From NCBI GenBank assembly GCA_002421425.1, contig DIJZ01000012.1, positions 1 to 26,320 of the forward strand: a stretch of 26,320 nucleotides of DNA. The letters run 5' to 3'. The DNA comes from Caldifarciminota bacterium UBA5631 (lineage in GTDB: Bacteria > Hydrothermota > Hydrothermia > UBA1063). The position numbers and the translations under genes are program-made. Shown here in pieces: positions 13,377 through 21,093 of this stretch. The notes under the pieces are model-generated. The model saw nothing but the letters and a program-made list of their open reading frames with translations. It made no database searches and was not told where the DNA came from. Within the stretch, counting starts at the first letter, position 1. The number at the start of each line of letters is the position of its first letter.

Positions 13377-15237
13377 ATTTCTTGGATTTTTAATCGTCTC
13401 TCAGATGGCAAAAAAATTGCCCTACGAAAAGCAGTTTACCTTTTATCCGCTTCGTGGGTTAAAGCCAGCTTATGAGGCTAATATCAAGGTTTCGGTTTAT
13501 GAAGATTCCTTTTCCGTAAAATTTCAAACACCGTCCTATACTGTGATTCGGAAGAGCTTAACAAGAGACAGTTTTGACCCTAATAGCGAGGCTTGTTTTT
13601 ACCTCCTCGTAAAAACCCGTTCAAATTCATCAACGGGTTACGTTTTTGCAGTTAATGCCAACAATATTCAGCTTGATGGGCTAATTCACAGTTATGATAA
13701 CATTGTTTCCTCCTGGGATGAGGTGTGGAGCTCTAAGGTTGATGTGGATGAAATTGGCTGGAGCTGCAGAATCAATATACCATTGAAGGTGTTCAGGGAA
13801 AATTTTGATTCTCTTCATTTTTACTTTTCCTGGACGGTTTTCACACCCAACGGGGTAGAGATTGTGAGTTCTTACTCGCTACCTGAGGGCTATAGCAGAT
13901 TTGATCTGAGGTTTGCTGACATTTCTATTCCAGCTCTGAAGAAAGGGTTTGACAGGCTCCTTTCATTTATACCGTATATTGCAGTAGTTCGAGAAAACTC
14001 GATAACTACAAAAATAGGAGCAGAATTGAAGTTGGTAGAGGGGGATATGACCATTCAATCAACCATAAACCCAGAGAGGTATTCCATTGAAGCGGACATT
14101 GACCAGTTTAATTTGAAAAGGAGACGGAGTGTAAGGCTTGAGGAGAAGAGGCCCTTCTTCACAGAAGGACTTGACCTCTGGAAAATGCCCTTTGAGGCCT
14201 TTTATTCGAGGAGCATCGGGGATTTTATTAGTGGTTTGAAGCTGGGGTTAAATAAAAATACATTAAGGTTTCAGGGCCTTATATTATATGAGGATTCAGT
14301 GATTTCACATTATAGTCCATCCCGCCTTTTGACTGCTTCTGTTGCGAGTTATAAACCCACAAAGGGCTTCGAGAACAGGTTGTTCTTTATAACGAAAGGG
14401 GATACCGTTGGTGCAGGAATTAATGCCAATTTCTTTTTGCCTTACGGCTTTAAAGTGAAGACACAGTTCACGAGGGCTCAGGGTAGTGATTTTTACGTAG
14501 AAGTCAAGAGATTTTCTAAAACAGGTTTTTGGATCTCCTCCGGTGCCGAGAGGCTGGATGCTAATTTTAATTTACCAACTGGTTATATATCTTACTTTGA
14601 AAATACCATTTCCTACTGGATATTCTCAGGCATAACACAAACCTTTGAAGGGAAATATTGGACTGAAACCAGTTTGTCCTTCGGCTATACCTATTCGGAT
14701 TTTTTAGATGGAACGCCTTTTGAAAGGTTTGGAAACGTTTATGCAACAGTGTACCCCGTAAGCAACGTTGAACTTACATTTGGAGTTGAACCGATGAGGA
14801 CCTTTTACGAAGGAGTGTATTACAACAACATCAATTATGTGATCTCAACTGCCTTTGGAGTATCAAAACCTTCGACACTCTATCTCGAATATATCTGGGG
14901 CGAGAACTACGGCAATAATCTCAGTTTTTTGAACCTGTGCGGCAACTTTTCCCTTTCAGGAAAACTTTACTGCGAAGGTGGTGCAGGTTTTGTTAAGGAA
15001 GGTGCTTCAGAGGACCAGAGAGTTTATTTGCAGGGCTCTTATTCCCCCATCGACAGAGTTTATTTGCGTTTCTTTTCCCAGCGGAGCACTTTGAGTGACA
15101 AAACGGATTTAAATTTGATGTTCCAGTACGAATTCTTTGCTGGAAGCAATGTATTTGTGGTTCTCAACAGGACAATTCGCGAGGGACAGGTTTCATCACC
15201 ATTTATGATAAAAGCCGCTTACGAGGTAAGATTTTAG
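13363..15237 (+). CDS. Outer-membrane beta-barrel protein, DUF5916-like
   Basis: The 624-residue protein starts at GTG with AAGGAGG 6-7 bases upstream inside the permease gene. A short hydrophobic stretch (KFLGFLIVSQMA) serves as signal peptide. Residues ~20-190 resemble the CBM9-like beta-sandwich that precedes DUF5916, though the usual conserved opening of that domain is not evident. The DUF5916 hallmark follows: INPERYSIEADIDQFNL, then EKRPFFTEG (261-269) and FYSRSIGD. The rest is alternating aromatic beta strands, ending in Phe (YEVRF) as expected for BAM-assembled barrels. DUF5916 proteins have no settled function. Being translationally overlapped with an ABC exporter and downstream of a peptide maturase, it may be the outer-membrane exit, receptor or target of the product. 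Confidence 0.82.
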   Translation: MLVAKFLGFLIVSQMAKKLPYEKQFTFYPLRGLKPAYEANIKVSVYEDSFSVKFQTPSYTVIRKSLTRDSFDPNSEACFYLLVKTRSNSSTGYVFAVNANNIQLDGLIHSYDNIVSSWDEVWSSKVDVDEIGWSCRINIPLKVFRENFDSLHFYFSWTVFTPNGVEIVSSYSLPEGYSRFDLRFADISIPALKKGFDRLLSFIPYIAVVRENSITTKIGAELKLVEGDMTIQSTINPERYSIEADIDQFNLKRRRSVRLEEKRPFFTEGLDLWKMPFEAFYSRSIGDFISGLKLGLNKNTLRFQGLILYEDSVISHYSPSRLLTASVASYKPTKGFENRLFFITKGDTVGAGINANFFLPYGFKVKTQFTRAQGSDFYVEVKRFSKTGFWISSGAERLDANFNLPTGYISYFENTISYWIFSGITQTFEGKYWTETSLSFGYTYSDFLDGTPFERFGNVYATVYPVSNVELTFGVEPMRTFYEGVYYNNINYVISTAFGVSKPSTLYLEYIWGENYGNNLSFLNLCGNFSLSGKLYCEGGAGFVKEGASEDQRVYLQGSYSPIDRVYLRFFSQRSTLSDKTDLNLMFQYEFFAGSNVFVVLNRTIREGQVSSPFMIKAAYEVRF

Positions 15238-15336
15238 GGAGCTTCGCTATCAGTGTCTTTTCTCTAGTGAAAATTGGGACCTGTTAAAGTGGAGTCTGAA
15301 TTTCTGAGCTGGTGAAAATTTACATCAGTAGTGTAT

Positions 15337-15963
15337 CTAGATTCTCAGAAATGAATTTTTTTCTTTCACGACTGCCATCTTAGCGCTTCCCATGTGTCCC
15401 GGATGGACGATGATTTTATCGTCGAGTTTTGCCAGTTTTTGTAAAGACTCTTCCATTTTTTCAGGAAGGCTCTCAGGGAAATCCATTCTACCAATGGAAT
15501 CTACGAAAAGGGTATCACCTGAAAACAGCAAATTATCAATCAAAATGCAGATGGAACCCTTTGTATGCCCGGGCGTTTCAATTATTATAAGTTTGAAGGG
15601 CCCAACCCGAAGCGATTCTTCACCTTCGATCAAAATTTCAGGTCCACTAAATATGAATGAAGTTCCAAAAAGGGCAGAGTGGTTTGCAATTGAGTCCAGG
15701 AGCATCGGATGATCAAATTTATGTACGTAGACTGATATTTTGTAAGAATTTGAATAGTGCTGAATACCCATAATATGATCAAAATGCCCATGAGTGAGGA
15801 ATATTGCAAGGGGTCTAAGATTTTTAACTTCAATGAATCTGTCGATTTTTGTATCGTGAAAGCCGGGGTCAATAATCAGGGTGTCCTTTGATAAAGGCTC
15901 ATACACCAAATAGCAGTTGGTACTAAGGGGTCCTACAACGAATTTCTTTACATGAATATCCAT
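15337..15963 (-). CDS. Metallo-beta-lactamase-fold hydrolase (glyoxalase II/YcbL-like)
   Basis: The 208-residue protein has the full metal-binding set: THGHFDH (His58, His60, Asp62, His63), PGHTKGS (His133), SGD (Asp150) and HPGH (His190), in a single hydrolase domain of typical YcbL length without the C-terminal helical domain of true glyoxalase II. Members cleave thioesters such as S-lactoylglutathione or have unknown thiol-ester substrates. It runs convergently into the outer-membrane protein gene, 99 bases apart, and divergently from glyQ. No Shine-Dalgarno sequence is visible before the ATG; a TATAAT lies 20 bases upstream, implying a very short leader. Confidence 0.9.
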   Translation of the reverse strand: MDIHVKKFVVGPLSTNCYLVYEPLSKDTLIIDPGFHDTKIDRFIEVKNLRPLAIFLTHGHFDHIMGIQHYSNSYKISVYVHKFDHPMLLDSIANHSALFGTSFIFSGPEILIEGEESLRVGPFKLIIIETPGHTKGSICILIDNLLFSGDTLFVDSIGRMDFPESLPEKMEESLQKLAKLDDKIIVHPGHMGSAKMAVVKEKNSFLRI

Positions 15964-15991
15964 TGCGAGAACTGAACTTAGAAATTATAAT
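15963..15991 (+). promoter_or_regulatory. glyQS promoter, predicted leaderless
   Basis: TTGCGA (15963-15968), a 17-base spacer and TATAAT (15986-15991) stand 7 bases before ATG 15999. The -35 overlaps the divergent start codon at 15961-15963. Confidence 0.72.
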
Positions 15992-16012
15992 TTAAGCCAT
16001 GGTTACATTCCA
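15984..16012 (-). promoter_or_regulatory. Divergent promoter candidate for hydrolase gene
   Basis: The same AAATTATAATTT tract reads TATAAT on the minus strand (15984-15989), with TGGAAT (16007-16012) 17 bases upstream inside the glyQ start. The symmetric box could serve both directions, in which case the two genes would compete for polymerase. Confidence 0.4.
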
Positions 16013-16847
16013 GGATTTAATACTGAAGCTTTCCCGTTATTATGCGGATCTCGGTTGCGTTATTGGTGAGCCGTACAATTCAGAGGTTGGTGCAGGGACC
16101 TTTAATCCGTTGACATTTCTGAGGGCTCTTGGAAAGAAGCCATGGAAGGCAGCTTATGTTGAGGTGACGAGGCGCCCAAAGGATGGAAGGTACGCTGAAA
16201 ACCCCAATAGAGTTCAGCAGTACCATCAGTTTCAGGTCATTTTAAAACCTGCGCCAGAAAATCCTCAAGAAATTTATCTTAATTCTTTAAAATACATAGG
16301 CATTGACATAGAAAAACACGACGTAAGGTTTGTCGAGGACGACTGGGAATCGCCCACCCTTGGTGCATGGGGTCTTGGGTGGGAGGTATGGCTCGATGGT
16401 CTTGAAATAACTCAGTTCACATATTTTCAGCAGGTTGGAGGAATTGATCTTGAGGTAATTCCCGTGGAGCTGACTTATGGATTGGAGCGTATTGCGATGT
16501 ACATTCAAAAGGTGGATTCTATCTTTGACCTCGTTTGGGCGCCTGGGATCACATGGGGAGATCTTTATAAGCGATTTGAATACGAATTCTCAGTATATAA
16601 CTACGAAAAGAGTGACTCCAGATTGCTGGGAGAACTTTTTAAGAAATTCGAGAAGGATGCTGAAGCCCTTCTAAAAGAGAAACTGCTGTATCCGGGTTAT
16701 GACCTGGTGATTAAAATGTCTCATATTTTCAATTTGCTTGACGCCAGGGGAGCTATTTCTCCATCAGAAAGGCAGGCATATATTTTCAAAGTTCGGAAGC
16801 TTGCGCGGGCCGCTGCGCAGATTTACCTGGAGGAGGAGAATGAGTGA
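15999..16847 (+). CDS. glyQ: Glycyl-tRNA synthetase alpha subunit
   Basis: The 282-residue protein matches bacterial GlyQ throughout: TFQDLILKLSRYYADLGCVI at the N-terminus, GAGTFNPLTFLRALG, YVEVTRRPKDGRYAENPNR (motif 2 region), QQYHQFQVILKP, GWEVWLDGLEITQFTYFQQ and the motif 3 region PVELTYGLERIAMY. It holds the class II catalytic core that activates glycine; the beta subunit binds tRNA. It is the first gene of glyQS, with its ATG 7 bases behind TATAAT. Its end overlaps glyS by 8 bases. Confidence 0.98.
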   Translation: MVTFQDLILKLSRYYADLGCVIGEPYNSEVGAGTFNPLTFLRALGKKPWKAAYVEVTRRPKDGRYAENPNRVQQYHQFQVILKPAPENPQEIYLNSLKYIGIDIEKHDVRFVEDDWESPTLGAWGLGWEVWLDGLEITQFTYFQQVGGIDLEVIPVELTYGLERIAMYIQKVDSIFDLVWAPGITWGDLYKRFEYEFSVYNYEKSDSRLLGELFKKFEKDAEALLKEKLLYPGYDLVIKMSHIFNLLDARGAISPSERQAYIFKVRKLARAAAQIYLEEENE

Positions 16848-18921
16848 CTTCCTTCTGGAAATAGGAGTTGAAGAGCTACCAGCCCTTGATATTTATGACA
16901 TAGCTGAGCAGTTTAAAAGTGGTTTTGAGAGTTTTCTGAGTGAAAAGCGCATTACGTACAAGAATGTCAAAGTTTATTTTACTCTTAGAAGAATTGCAGT
17001 TTCCATTGAGGGTATTTCTGATTATCAGGAAATTTGGGAGACTGAGGTAATTGGCCCACCAGTTAAAGCAGCCTATGACCAGAATGGGAAACCTACTAAG
17101 GCACTTATTGGTTTTATTGAGAACAAAGGTCTGAAACTCGAAGATGTTTCTGTTGAGGAAACAAAAAAAGGTGCCTACGTAAAAGGTCGAATAAAGGAAG
17201 GCGGAAGTGCAACGGTGGAACTTTTGAAAGAGTTTATCCCAGGTTTTTTATCCAGTGTCAAGCTATCAAAGTCAATGCGATGGAATGGGGCTGGATTCAG
17301 ATTTCTTAGGCCAGTTCGCTGGATTTTAGCCCTTTTCAATGATCAGGTTCTGGATTTCGAGATAGCAGGTATGAGAGCCTCGCGAGAAACGTATGGAAAT
17401 AGGCTTAAGGGGAACCCCAGGATTCGCATAGATACTCCTGTTGAATATCTTACGAAGCTCGAAAGTCATTTCGTAATTGCTGATCCTGAGAAGAGAAGAA
17501 GGTTATTGATTGAGAAAATGGAGAAGCTGACGGCAGAAAGAGGATTTACCTGGGACAATGACGAAGAGCTATTACGGGAGGTTGTAAATCTGGTGGAATA
17601 TCCAGGTGTCATACTTGGATCCTTCGAAGAAAAATACCTTGAACTTCCTGAGGCAGTTGTGATCACTGCAATGAAACAGCATCAGCGTTATTTTGCCGTT
17701 AAGGATAAGCGTGGGAAACTGGTAAACCGTTTCATATCGGCTATAAATAATACCGAGGACCTTGCGGGTCTTATTGTATCGAATCATGAGAAGGTGTTAA
17801 GGGCAAGACTCGAAGATGCAGAATTTTATATGAGAGAGGACCTGAAAGTGCCTCTTGAAGACAGGATTGAAGAGCTTAAGAAAATCATATACAGAGAGAA
17901 TCTTGGGACAATTTACGACAAGCTTCAAAGGGTAGAGAATCTTCTTAAAGAATTAGTCCAACTTTATAAAGGTAAGATTGACGAAAAGCTTCTCTTTGAG
18001 GCACTCTATTTATCGAAAGTGGACCTTACTACCTTGATGATTAAAGACGGTAAGGAATTTACAAAACTTGAGGGCGTAATTGGCATGGAGTACGCATTAA
18101 AGCAGGGGAAAGATCCTAAACTTGCAAGAATCATCTACGATCACATCCTCCCGCGGTTTCCTGGGGATGAATTGCCGCAAACCCTTGAGGGGACGGTCAT
18201 AAGTATTGCCGACAAGATTGACACCCTTGTTACATTTGTGAAGTCCGGAGCAGAGATTTCCGCTTCTCAGGACCCCTTTGGTCTAAGGAGAACCCTATAC
18301 TCAATTTTTGAACTGGTGAAGGAGAAAAAGGTTCGGTTCGATTTTGCGAAGCTTGTAGAAAAAGCTTCCCTTCAGCTTGGAGTTCCTTCGGTGAAATATC
18401 AGGATTTTTTAATCTGGGCATGGACGAGATTAGAGAGCTATCTCGAAGAAAAAGAAGGTATTAGGTATGACATCGTTGATTGTGTTGTTTTTGCAAATAA
18501 GGGTGATATCTGGGATGTGATTGAGAGAGCAAGGGTTCTCAACAGGTACTATCTTGAAAATCAAAAGGAGTTCGAAGAAGTCGTTATTGGACAGAAAAGG
18601 GCAAACAATATTCTGTCAGGAGTGAACGAGCTTCCTCAGGTTGATGAGGCCATTTTTGAAAGAGATGAGGAGAGGAATTTGCACAGGATTTTGAAGGAGA
18701 TTGAACCTCATGTTAAGAAGTCTGTGGAGAAAGAAAAATACGAAGATGCATTGAGAATGTTGAGGAGTTTAAAACCTTATATTGATGTTTTCTTCGATAA
18801 TGTGTTTGTTATGGTGGACGATGAAAAGATCAGGAATAATCGCCTTGCACTCCTTTATGAATTAAGGGATTGCTTCAGACATTACGGAGATTTTTCAAAA
18901 ATAGTAGTGTCTTCAAATTGA
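16840..18921 (+). CDS. glyS: Glycyl-tRNA synthetase beta subunit
   Basis: The 693-residue protein opens FLLEIGVEELPALDI, the GlyS hallmark. It contains LRPVRWILALF, ETYGNR and AMKQHQRYFAV in the tRNA-binding body, an HD-like region (KVDLTTLMIKDGKEFTKLEGVIG), DPFGLRR, and a C-terminal helical anticodon-binding domain. The reading frame is open back to 16738, but ATG 16840, behind GGAGGAGGAGA and overlapping the glyQ stop by 8 bases, is the family start. Normal length, with no sign of truncation. Confidence 0.97.
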   Translation: MSDFLLEIGVEELPALDIYDIAEQFKSGFESFLSEKRITYKNVKVYFTLRRIAVSIEGISDYQEIWETEVIGPPVKAAYDQNGKPTKALIGFIENKGLKLEDVSVEETKKGAYVKGRIKEGGSATVELLKEFIPGFLSSVKLSKSMRWNGAGFRFLRPVRWILALFNDQVLDFEIAGMRASRETYGNRLKGNPRIRIDTPVEYLTKLESHFVIADPEKRRRLLIEKMEKLTAERGFTWDNDEELLREVVNLVEYPGVILGSFEEKYLELPEAVVITAMKQHQRYFAVKDKRGKLVNRFISAINNTEDLAGLIVSNHEKVLRARLEDAEFYMREDLKVPLEDRIEELKKIIYRENLGTIYDKLQRVENLLKELVQLYKGKIDEKLLFEALYLSKVDLTTLMIKDGKEFTKLEGVIGMEYALKQGKDPKLARIIYDHILPRFPGDELPQTLEGTVISIADKIDTLVTFVKSGAEISASQDPFGLRRTLYSIFELVKEKKVRFDFAKLVEKASLQLGVPSVKYQDFLIWAWTRLESYLEEKEGIRYDIVDCVVFANKGDIWDVIERARVLNRYYLENQKEFEEVVIGQKRANNILSGVNELPQVDEAIFERDEERNLHRILKEIEPHVKKSVEKEKYEDALRMLRSLKPYIDVFFDNVFVMVDDEKIRNNRLALLYELRDCFRHYGDFSKIVVSSN

Positions 18922-18929
18922 AGTAATTT

Positions 18930-18960
18930 TTGCTTTTTCTCATTAAAAAGCCTATATAAT
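18930..18960 (+). promoter_or_regulatory. Permease-EIIA gene promoter, predicted leaderless
   Basis: A perfect TATAAT (18955-18960) stands 7 bases before GTG 18968. The -35 is poor: TTGCTT (18930-18935) at a 19-base spacing. No ribosome site is present. Confidence 0.6.
18932..18951. repeat. Short inverted repeat between glyS and permease genes
   Basis: GCTTTTT (18932-18938), 6 bases, AAAAAGC (18945-18951). It sits where the permease -35 would be, so it could be an operator. It could also be a weak AT-rich terminator remnant for glyS. Confidence 0.35.
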
Positions 18961-18967
18961 AAATATT

Positions 18968-20779
18968 GTGAAATCGGTTTTGAAGAAAGAACTTACGACC
19001 TTTGGATTGTTTGCCATCGCTACAGGGGCAATGATTAGTTCGGGCATTTTTGTCCTACCAAGTGTTGCATATAAGCAATTTGGTCCTTTTGTTTATTTGT
19101 CTTATGCATTGGCAGGCATACTTGCGTTTCTTGGACTTTTAAGTTTCTTAGAGCTTGCCACTGCAATGCCTAAGGCGGGTGCTGATTATTTTTATACCTC
19201 GAGGAGTTTAGGGCCGTTTGTTGGTACTATATCTGGAATTTTCGCGTGGGCTGCAATTACATTAAAATCTGCTTTTGCAACTGTGGGCCTTTCCATCGTT
19301 TTATCAGCAATATTTGGCATAGATCCTTTCTTAGTAACTCTTGCGTTTACAATCTTTTTTGTTGGAATAAACATATTGGGTGTAAAAGAAGCAACAAACA
19401 TACAAATAGTTTTTGTAATACTAATGATTTCCACTATGATTCTCCACAGCGCCAAAGGATTATTTCAAATTAACATTGCGCACTTCTCGATTCCCTCAAA
19501 ATTCTCGTTTCTTGCGTTGTTGCAGGGAACAGCTTTTGTTTTTGTGTCCTATGGAGGACTTCTTAAGTCAGCTGCGCTTTCAGAGGAGGCAAAAAATCCC
19601 ACCAAAGATTTACCAAGAGGTCTAATATTTGCAATTCTTTTTGTAACGGTGCTGAGCACTTTATACACTTTTGTGATAATTGGGACACTCCCTAAGCCCC
19701 AACTTGAAACCACATTAACCCCCGCCTCTGACTCAGCCAAGATTGTTTGGGATGAAGTTGGTTATTTTATGATAACTCTGGCATCGCTCCTTGCATTTAT
19801 AACTACTGCAAATGCAGGCATAATGTCTGCTTCGAGATATCTTTTAGCTCTTAGCAGGGATCATCTTTTGCCTCCTTTATTCTCTGTTACCAGTGACAAG
19901 AGGGGAACTCCACATTTTTCGCTTATTTTTACGGGGGTAACGATTTTGTTAGTAATAACGACTCTTCCGTTGGAGTATCTAGTAAAATTTGCTTCAGCGA
20001 CTATTCTTATGGCTTATGTTCTCGGGAGTTTAGCGGTTATAATTTTCAGAGAAAGCAAGATTAGAACTTACAACCCAAAATTTAAAGTTCCCTTATATCC
20101 CTATCTGCCAATTTTTTGTATACTCATTTTCACTTTCTTGTTCATTGAAACAGGTACCAAAGCAATAGAAGTAATTCTCAGTATGTTACTTGTATCTATT
20201 TTGGTTTACAGGTTCTACGGTAGATTAAGGGCGAAAAAAGACTTTGCGCTTCTCTATGTAATGAAAAGGATTCTGAGTGAGAAAGATACAGAAGATCTCT
20301 TAGAGGCAGAGCTTGAAGAAATCGTAGTTCACAGAGAAGAAATTCCAAAATATGAATTTCGCAACCTCATTAAGAGTGCGTTGGTAGTTGATCTGAATAA
20401 ACCGGTGGAGTTTTCAGAGCTTACTGATATTGTCCTTGAAAAAATTCCGTTTGATAAAGAAGAATCTAAAAAGGCGCTGATGAATTATGGGAAAGTTGAT
20501 AACTTCATTATAAATGAATACTTTGCATTACCCCACGGAATAATACAGGGTAAGAGCAAGTTTTTCATTGGAATAGTGAGAAACAATAATGGTATTATAT
20601 TTAAAGAATCTGGTAGAAAAGTAGTGTGTGCATTCTATATAATTTCATCCTCTGATATGAGGGAGTTTTATCTGAAGGTGTTAGCTTCGATTGCTGAACG
20701 CATAAGGGCTCAGGATTTCTGGATAAAGTGGCAGAGGGCGAAGAACTCCGACGACATCAGAAGGTTGCTGCTTAAGTGA
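18968..20779 (+). CDS. APC-family amino-acid permease fused to PTS EIIA-like domain
   Basis: The 603-residue protein has about twelve hydrophobic segments over residues 8-415. They include the APC helix-1 motif GAMISSGIFVLP, FLELATAMPKAGADYFYTSRSLG, and the intracellular E-E-A-K-N-P-x-K-D-L-P-R-G loop of amino-acid transporters. After a charged linker (~420-465), residues ~465-603 resemble a PTS EIIA type 2 (fructose/Ntr) domain, with the active-site region FALPHG carrying His523 and a C-terminal helix ending IRRLLL. The transport substrate is unknown. By family analogy the EIIA part may sense phosphorylation state or nitrogen/energy status and gate the permease. No EI or HPr gene is nearby. 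Start GTG is fixed by the TATAAT box. Confidence 0.85.
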   Translation: MKSVLKKELTTFGLFAIATGAMISSGIFVLPSVAYKQFGPFVYLSYALAGILAFLGLLSFLELATAMPKAGADYFYTSRSLGPFVGTISGIFAWAAITLKSAFATVGLSIVLSAIFGIDPFLVTLAFTIFFVGINILGVKEATNIQIVFVILMISTMILHSAKGLFQINIAHFSIPSKFSFLALLQGTAFVFVSYGGLLKSAALSEEAKNPTKDLPRGLIFAILFVTVLSTLYTFVIIGTLPKPQLETTLTPASDSAKIVWDEVGYFMITLASLLAFITTANAGIMSASRYLLALSRDHLLPPLFSVTSDKRGTPHFSLIFTGVTILLVITTLPLEYLVKFASATILMAYVLGSLAVIIFRESKIRTYNPKFKVPLYPYLPIFCILIFTFLFIETGTKAIEVILSMLLVSILVYRFYGRLRAKKDFALLYVMKRILSEKDTEDLLEAELEEIVVHREEIPKYEFRNLIKSALVVDLNKPVEFSELTDIVLEKIPFDKEESKKALMNYGKVDNFIINEYFALPHGIIQGKSKFFIGIVRNNNGIIFKESGRKVVCAFYIISSSDMREFYLKVLASIAERIRAQDFWIKWQRAKNSDDIRRLLLK

Positions 20780-20854
20780 AAGCCCCGAAAATCTTATTGA
20801 TGGTCGCAAAGTTGGGGAAGTACAATCCACGTAATGCTGAAGAAAACTCTTATA

Positions 20855-21034
20855 TTACTCTATCGTTTCGCCGAGTTTATGCAGCAACTCGACGAGTATT
20901 TCTTTCTTTTTTCTAAGTTCTTCCTTAAAGAGACTATCATCTGCTTTTCTAATTTCTGCCCGAAGCTCAAGTATTCGTTCTTTAATTAGCTCTTTCAATG
21001 TGTAAACTTCACTATCATTTAATTCAAGATTCAT
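20855..21034 (-). CDS. Small helical protein, 59 residues
   Basis: A short ORF with an excellent ribosome site (GAGGAGG, 5 bases before the ATG). The protein starts MNLELNDSEVYTLKELI and is almost entirely charged amphipathic helix, with a heptad-like pattern of Leu/Ile over residues 10-55 (LRAEIRKADD, LRKKKEILVELLHKL). It resembles the many conserved ~60-residue hypothetical proteins of two helices linked by a D-x-x-x-F/Y-x-E-E-L segment found in diverse bacteria, to which I can attach no function. It follows the MFS gene by 59 bases on the same strand and may share its transcript. Confidence 0.75.
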   Translation of the reverse strand: MNLELNDSEVYTLKELIKERILELRAEIRKADDSLFKEELRKKKEILVELLHKLGETIE

Positions 21035-21093
21035 AGAAACCTCCTCTTCTTTTATTTTAAGGTGCTTGTTTCGAATTCAAAAACCCTCTGCAG

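Noticed and set aside
16738..16839. Extended N-terminus of GlyS
   Set aside because: The extra 34 residues are antisense-like noise inside glyQ; ATG 16840 has GGAGGAGGAGA and begins with the family motif.
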